Assembly (NCBI GenBank): GCA_021927905.1
Contig: BLLK01000020.1
Location: forward strand, 806,001 to 870,000
Source of the DNA: Chaetoceros tenuissimus
Lineage: Eukaryota; Bacillariophyta; Thalassiosirophyceae; Chaetocerotales; Chaetocerotaceae
Length of the DNA stretch: 64,000 nt
Direction of reading: 5' to 3'
Under the pieces are notes generated by a model. It was not told the DNA's origin. It ran no database searches and saw only the letters and a list, made by a program, of their open reading frames with translations. Positions 61,871 to 64,000 of this stretch are shown piece after piece. The first letter of the stretch is position 1. Each line of letters starts with the position of its first letter. Made by a program: the position numbers and the translations under genes.

Positions 61871-64000
61871 ATGAAGACGGCAAAGAGCTCCCTCACATCA
61901 ACTGCCATAGTAGCAGGTATCACGGCCATTTCGGTTGCTGGTTACATTCTATTCAAACAAAATAAATCATCAGCACGTTCTACAGAAACCAAAGAGGAAC
62001 CTTCTGCAATCAAGGAAGAAAAGCAAGAAAATGAAGTCAAAGAAGTAGAAAAGCCAGCATCTATCCCAGCACAAATTGACTTATCTGCACAGAATAGTCT
62101 ATCCGTATATCGTAGAATTCAGAAACCAAACACAATCACTATTGCATATGCATCTACAACAGGTACATGTAAGGGATTTGCAGAATCTTTAGAAAAGAAC
62201 TTAAATAAAATTTTGGCAAAAAGTCAATGTGCAGTTACTGTTCAAGCGTGTACTACTGATGAGCTTGACTGGTGGGATGAATTATTGAATAATGAACAAG
62301 AGGAAGATTCCTCTCATAATGATGAAAAGGAAACTCCGCCAATTGTCATTTTCATTCTTCGTAAGTAATACCGTGAATTGAATCTTTTTGTTTCATAATC
62401 TTCATATGATTCTAACTATGTTTTAATTCGTTAGCTACTTGGACTGGTGGGACATTGCCAGAACAGTTTGCATCCATCCTTACAAACCTTGAAGAAATTT
62501 CCAATGATTGGCGTGTGGCTCCTCGTCCACTTCGTCAGAATGAAGAAGTAGATGGATCTAAAAGAAAGAAGGATGCACATAGAACAGACACAAAATCTAT
62601 TCAAGTTGCTTCGTTTGGGATGGGAAGTACGGCATATGATAACTCCACTTTCTGTAAACCTGCAAAGGATGTGTTTAAGCATTTTATGAAGTTAGGCGCA
62701 AGATCACTTTTGACTAGTCATGGAAAAAGTGTAGTGGGGATGGGTGATGATGATGCAGGTGATTGCAAGGCTGTCTTTGAAGAATGGATGGATAGAGTTT
62801 TGGACAAAGTTAGAGAAGTGAATGGAATGAATGTAATTCCAGAAAGTAATTCGGGTTGTTGCAAGAGCAACGAAAATGCAGAGTCTTGTGCCTGTCAAGA
62901 AGAAAAGACTTCAGAAGACGTAGGATGTTGTTCAAATAATGAAGATGAGGATATGTTCTCGGATGATGAAGAAGATGACGATGACGATTACTCCGCATAT
63001 GAATCTGATTATGATGATGAAGAAAAAGAACCAGATGTTATGGATTTGGAAGATATTGGAAATGCAATGAAACCATCACAGGCGAAAAGAGTACCTAAAG
63101 AAATGGTTACTCCAAAGCAAGCAATCGCATTGAAGAAGGAAGGATACAAAATTATTGGTACACATTCTGCTGTGAAATTATGTAGATGGACTAAACATCA
63201 ACTTCGTGGACGAGGTGGATGTTACAAGCATACTTTCTACGGAATCACTAGTTACCAATGCATGGAAGCAACTCCTTCCCTTGCGTGTGCCAACAAATGT
63301 AAGTATCTTTATCTTTTGAAATCTTTGCTTTTTCAGTCAACTCTAACAAATCTATGTCTCAGGTGTGTTCTGTTGGAGACATCACAAGAACCCTGTAGGA
63401 AGGGAATGGCGTTGGAAGATGGATGATCCAAATGAAATTGTAGACCAAGCAGTAAAGGAGCATGTAAATATGATTAAAGAAGCGAAAGGAATTCCTGGTG
63501 TGAAGAAGGATAGATGGGAGGAAGCTCACACTGTTCGTCATTGTGCGCTTTCGCTTGTAGGAGAGCCAATCATGTATCCAAAAATTGATGAATTCTTGGC
63601 AGATTTACATCGTAGAAATATTTCAACATTCTTGGTGACAAATGGGCAGCATCCAAAGGCTATCGAAACTCTTCGTCCAATTACCCAGCTTTATGTTAGT
63701 GTAGATGCGTCCACGCCTGAAACTTTGGAAGCGATTGATAGACCTTTGTTTAAAGACGCGTGGGAGCGTCTTAGATATTCATTGAAATGCTTGAAAGATA
63801 AGGGTCAAAGAACTGTGGCTCGTCTGACAGTTGTGAAAGGATGGAATTCTGATGAGATTTCTGGATATGCAAAGCTTATTGCACTAGGACATTGTTCTTT
63901 AGTTGAAGTGAAGGGGGTAACTTTCTGTGGAAAATCTGACGCGTCTAATCTGAACATGTCCAATACTCCATGGCACCACGAGGTTGTAGCTATGGTACAA
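61871..64000 (+). CDS. TYW1: TYW1, tRNA wybutosine-synthesis radical SAM enzyme (3' part outside window)
   Basis: Exons 61871-62360, 62435-63298 and 63363-64000 onward are separated by introns of 74 and 64 bases; the gene leaves the window in frame. An N-terminal hydrophobic anchor (IVAGITAISVAGYILF) is followed by a flavodoxin domain (TITIAYASTTGTCKGFAESL, T-W-T-G-G-T-L-P) and an unusual acidic, Cys-rich insert. The radical SAM core has ACANKCVFCWRH (C-x3-C-x2-C cluster ligands), G-E-P-I-M-Y-P and FLVTNGQHPKAIE, then Y-V-S-V-D-A-S-T. TYW1 builds the tricyclic base of tRNA-Phe at position 37 from 1-methylguanosine and pyruvate, using the flavodoxin part to supply electrons. The anchor suggests an ER surface location as in other eukaryotes. 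Confidence 0.95.
62361..62434 (+). other. First TYW1 intron
   Basis: The donor is CTTC|GTAAGT and the acceptor TTCGTTAG|CT; the join gives I-F-I-L-P-T-W-T-G-G in frame. Confidence 0.88.
63299..63362 (+). other. Second TYW1 intron
   Basis: The donor is AAAT|GTAAGT and the acceptor CTCAG|GT; it splits the second cysteine codon of the radical SAM motif (C-x3-C-x2-C), giving N-K-C-V-F-C-W-R. Confidence 0.9.

Noticed and set aside
1-64000. tRNA, rRNA, snRNA, CRISPR and mobile elements
   Set aside because: I scanned for B-box-like, U6-like and repeat-spacer patterns and for terminal repeats with reverse transcriptase or transposase motifs and saw none; a tRNAscan or Infernal run could still find a weak one.

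Overview
The window looks like nuclear DNA from a stramenopile alga, most probably a diatom. The evidence is AT-rich sequence, short GT-AG introns (67 to 163 bases in the genes I could splice), N-terminal signal peptides ending in an A-F motif followed by a transit-like stretch (the diatom plastid signature), a diatom-style heat shock factor, a cryptochrome/(6-4) photolyase of the CPF1 kind and Ser/Pro-rich surface proteins. Genes are dense, lie on both strands and mostly have zero or one intron. I saw no rRNA, tRNA, CRISPR array, retroelement or virus-like element.

Layout. 0-15 kb: an acidic repeat protein (partial), a PDZ-like protein, a plastid-type UvrD helicase, an alpha/beta hydrolase, a p24 cargo receptor, a coiled-coil protein, a bestrophin-like plastid channel, plastid fructose-1,6-bisphosphatase and a Wee1 kinase. 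15-30 kb: a heat shock factor, a short-chain dehydrogenase, a START-domain protein, a membrane RING-H2 ligase, a MYND protein and a ubiquitin-deiodinase selenoprotein, flanked by two inverted copies of one membrane-protein gene. 30-45 kb: a LYR/UPF0301 protein, an IRE1 stress sensor with a C-terminal zinc finger, an unknown beta-rich protein, a bZIP factor, a small thylakoid protein, TRAPPC2 and a fused FetB-FetA-type ABC transporter. 45-64 kb: a secreted DUF2237 protein, a membrane protein with a cytoplasmic RRM, an LRR-HlyIII/PAQR fusion, a U1-C-like protein lacking its zinc ligands, a photolyase/cryptochrome, a VPS9 Rab GEF, an MSS51-like protein and TYW1 (partial).

The most exciting find is at 25509-27579. 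A single 666-codon reading frame (one 73-base intron) encodes ubiquitin-like plus iodothyronine-deiodinase-like domains and is interrupted only by three in-frame UGA codons. The third UGA sits exactly at the deiodinase selenocysteine, and the second lies in a matching S-x-S-U-P motif, so this reads as a multi-selenocysteine protein with an architecture I do not recognise as described. I could not identify a SECIS element by eye.

Four ordinary host genes between 11 and 34 kb (FBPase, SDR, MYND, IRE1) each carry one isolated frame disruption. Uncorrected assembly indels or an allele with real lesions are both possible. There is no operon-like logic; neighbouring genes share intergenic promoters but not pathways.
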